The position numbers and the translations under genes were made by a program. From positions 5,220,501 to 5,284,500 of the forward strand of contig NZ_CP015225.1 of the NCBI RefSeq assembly GCF_001623525.1: DNA of 64,000 nt. Direction: 5' to 3'. This DNA is from Pseudomonas fluorescens. GTDB lineage: Bacteria > Pseudomonadota > Gammaproteobacteria > Pseudomonadales > Pseudomonadaceae. Positions 63,174 to 64,000 of the stretch are shown here, piece after piece. The notes beneath the pieces were generated by a model that saw only the letters and a program-made list of their open reading frames with translations, did not search any database and was not told where the DNA came from. Positions within the stretch are counted from its first letter, which is position 1; each line of letters starts with the position of its first letter.

Positions 63174-63749
63174 TCAGTTTGAAACCGACCATGGGCAATA
63201 ACAGCCCACCGCCAACGTGTGTGTCGCACTAACTTCCCGGCCGACACTCAACGCCTCGAGAATCGGCTCGATGAAGCTGTTGTTCGAGTTGCAGGTCAGG
63301 CCTTCGCTGTAGGGGCCGAAGTACGCCAGTTTGCCGCTGCGATCCCAGATCGCTACGGCCGGGCTTGCAGGAATCTGGCTTGAACCGGGGAGCGCCGGGA
63401 GGGTTTTCAAGTGGCTCAATGTGGCCGGCAGCTGACCTTGGCTGTCGGCTTTTTGTACCGCATAAAACTCGACGCCTTGCGGTACATATTTATCGACCAG
63501 CTCGGCAAGGTGTTGCTGGTTGCCGACGTTGCATGGGCACGCCGGGTCCCAGAAATGCACCAGGCGTATTGCGCCGGGGCCGGCCAGATCGGCAGGCAGG
63601 CGCAGCGGGTCGCCGGAAAACACCGCGGTGTGTTGGCTGAACGCGCGCAGGAAACGGCCTTGGAACCAGTCGTAGGCCATCCACAATACGACGGCGCATC
63701 CGAGGGCGAGCAGGCTGGCGAGCAAGGCTGTGCGGTGGGACGGGCGCAT
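63174..63749 (-). CDS. DUF6436 thioredoxin-like membrane-anchored protein
   Basis: A 191-aa protein with an N-terminal membrane anchor (LLASLLALGCAVVLWMAYDWF) and a thioredoxin-like domain containing CPCN (residues ~78-81, HFWDPACPCNVGNQQ) and a C-terminal GCYCPW. The family (DUF6436) is of unknown function; a periplasmic redox role is inferred. First ordinary gene right of the island. Confidence 0.85.
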   Translation of the reverse strand: MRPSHRTALLASLLALGCAVVLWMAYDWFQGRFLRAFSQHTAVFSGDPLRLPADLAGPGAIRLVHFWDPACPCNVGNQQHLAELVDKYVPQGVEFYAVQKADSQGQLPATLSHLKTLPALPGSSQIPASPAVAIWDRSGKLAYFGPYSEGLTCNSNNSFIEPILEALSVGREVSATHTLAVGCYCPWSVSN

Positions 63750-63857
63750 GGAGTCGATCCTCTGAAGCCGCGTAGCTTGCCATGCCTGCCGCGACAGATG
63801 AATATCGCAGGCCTACAAAGTCTGTTTCGCGCGATGCGCCTATGCCTGGAAATCTTG

Positions 63858-64000
63858 ATGCCTGCCACTTTCGCCCCCGATCTCCTGCGTGCCAGCCTGC
63901 AGCCGCTGGCCCAGTGGCAAGCCCTGTCCGAGCAAGCCCAGGCCTACCAGCGGTTCTATGGCCTGGACTTTCCTCAACGCAGCGTGCGCAAGGGATTGGG
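63858..64000 (+). CDS. Probable alpha/beta hydrolase, 5' end only
   Basis: The frame opens at ATG 63858 (MPATFAPDLLRASLQPLAQWQALSEQAQAYQRFYGLDFP...) and runs off the window. The AYQRFYGLDFP segment recalls the N-terminus of Pseudomonas alpha/beta-fold hydrolases next to DUF6436 genes. Catalytic parts lie beyond the window, so the call is tentative. Confidence 0.55.
   Translation, partial: MPATFAPDLLRASLQPLAQWQALSEQAQAYQRFYGLDFPQRSVRKGL

Overview
The window reads as chromosome from a plant-associated Pseudomonas of the fluorescens complex. The basis is the high-GC coding, an OprD porin, a spuI/spuABCDEFGH polyamine locus, an ssuEADCBF sulfonate operon beside an LsfA-type peroxiredoxin, Pseudomonas-type REP hairpins in many gaps, and an Hrp1 (P. 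syringae type) type III secretion island. No species can be fixed from sequence alone.

Layout. 1-738: the 3' end of an RHS gene with an AT-rich polymorphic-toxin tail. 739-9920: housekeeping genes (DUF2388, NfeD/SPFH pair, a lone GspE-type ATPase, a small ACT-like protein, an Lrp regulator, a CYTH-CHAD protein, argE, argA). 9921-12760: OprD porin, then a HepT/MntA toxin-antitoxin pair lying between two nearly identical terminators. 12984-18603: 1-Cys peroxiredoxin and ssuE-A-D-C-B-F (alkanesulfonate uptake and FMNH2-dependent desulfonation). 18789-19421: TetR regulator. 19732-30567: putrescine/spermidine uptake and gamma-glutamylation. 30803-33655: carboxymuconolactone decarboxylase-like protein and a periplasmic penicillin acylase-family amidase.

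34013-62812: type III secretion island. The left arm holds a HopM1-family effector with its CesT chaperone, divergent from a lytic transglycosylase. A serine hydrolase, a cytochrome P450 and a GNAT acetyltransferase lie between this arm and the core. The core is hrpL, then hrpJ-hrcV-hrpQ-hrcN-hrpO-hrpP-hrcQ-hrcR-hrcS-hrcT-hrcU rightward, and leftward hrpF-hrpG-hrcC-hrpT-hrpV and hrpA-hrpZ-hrpB-hrcJ-hrpD-hrpE, ending with one HrpR/HrpS-like enhancer-binding protein. Six candidate HrpL promoters (hrp boxes; four match GGAACC-N16-CCACNNA exactly, two have one deviation) and a sigma-54 promoter before hrpL can be read directly. They support the cascade: enhancer-binding protein -> sigma-54 -> hrpL -> hrp boxes -> apparatus, pilin and effector.

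Points of most interest: a 172-aa hrp-box-driven protein after hrcU whose C-terminus resembles the HrpA-like pilin encoded 8 kb away; an acetyltransferase gene translationally coupled to hrpL; a fused hrcQ with an internal start for an HrcQb-like product; and an island with a single activator. 63174-64000 returns to ordinary chromosome (DUF6436 protein and the start of a probable alpha/beta hydrolase).
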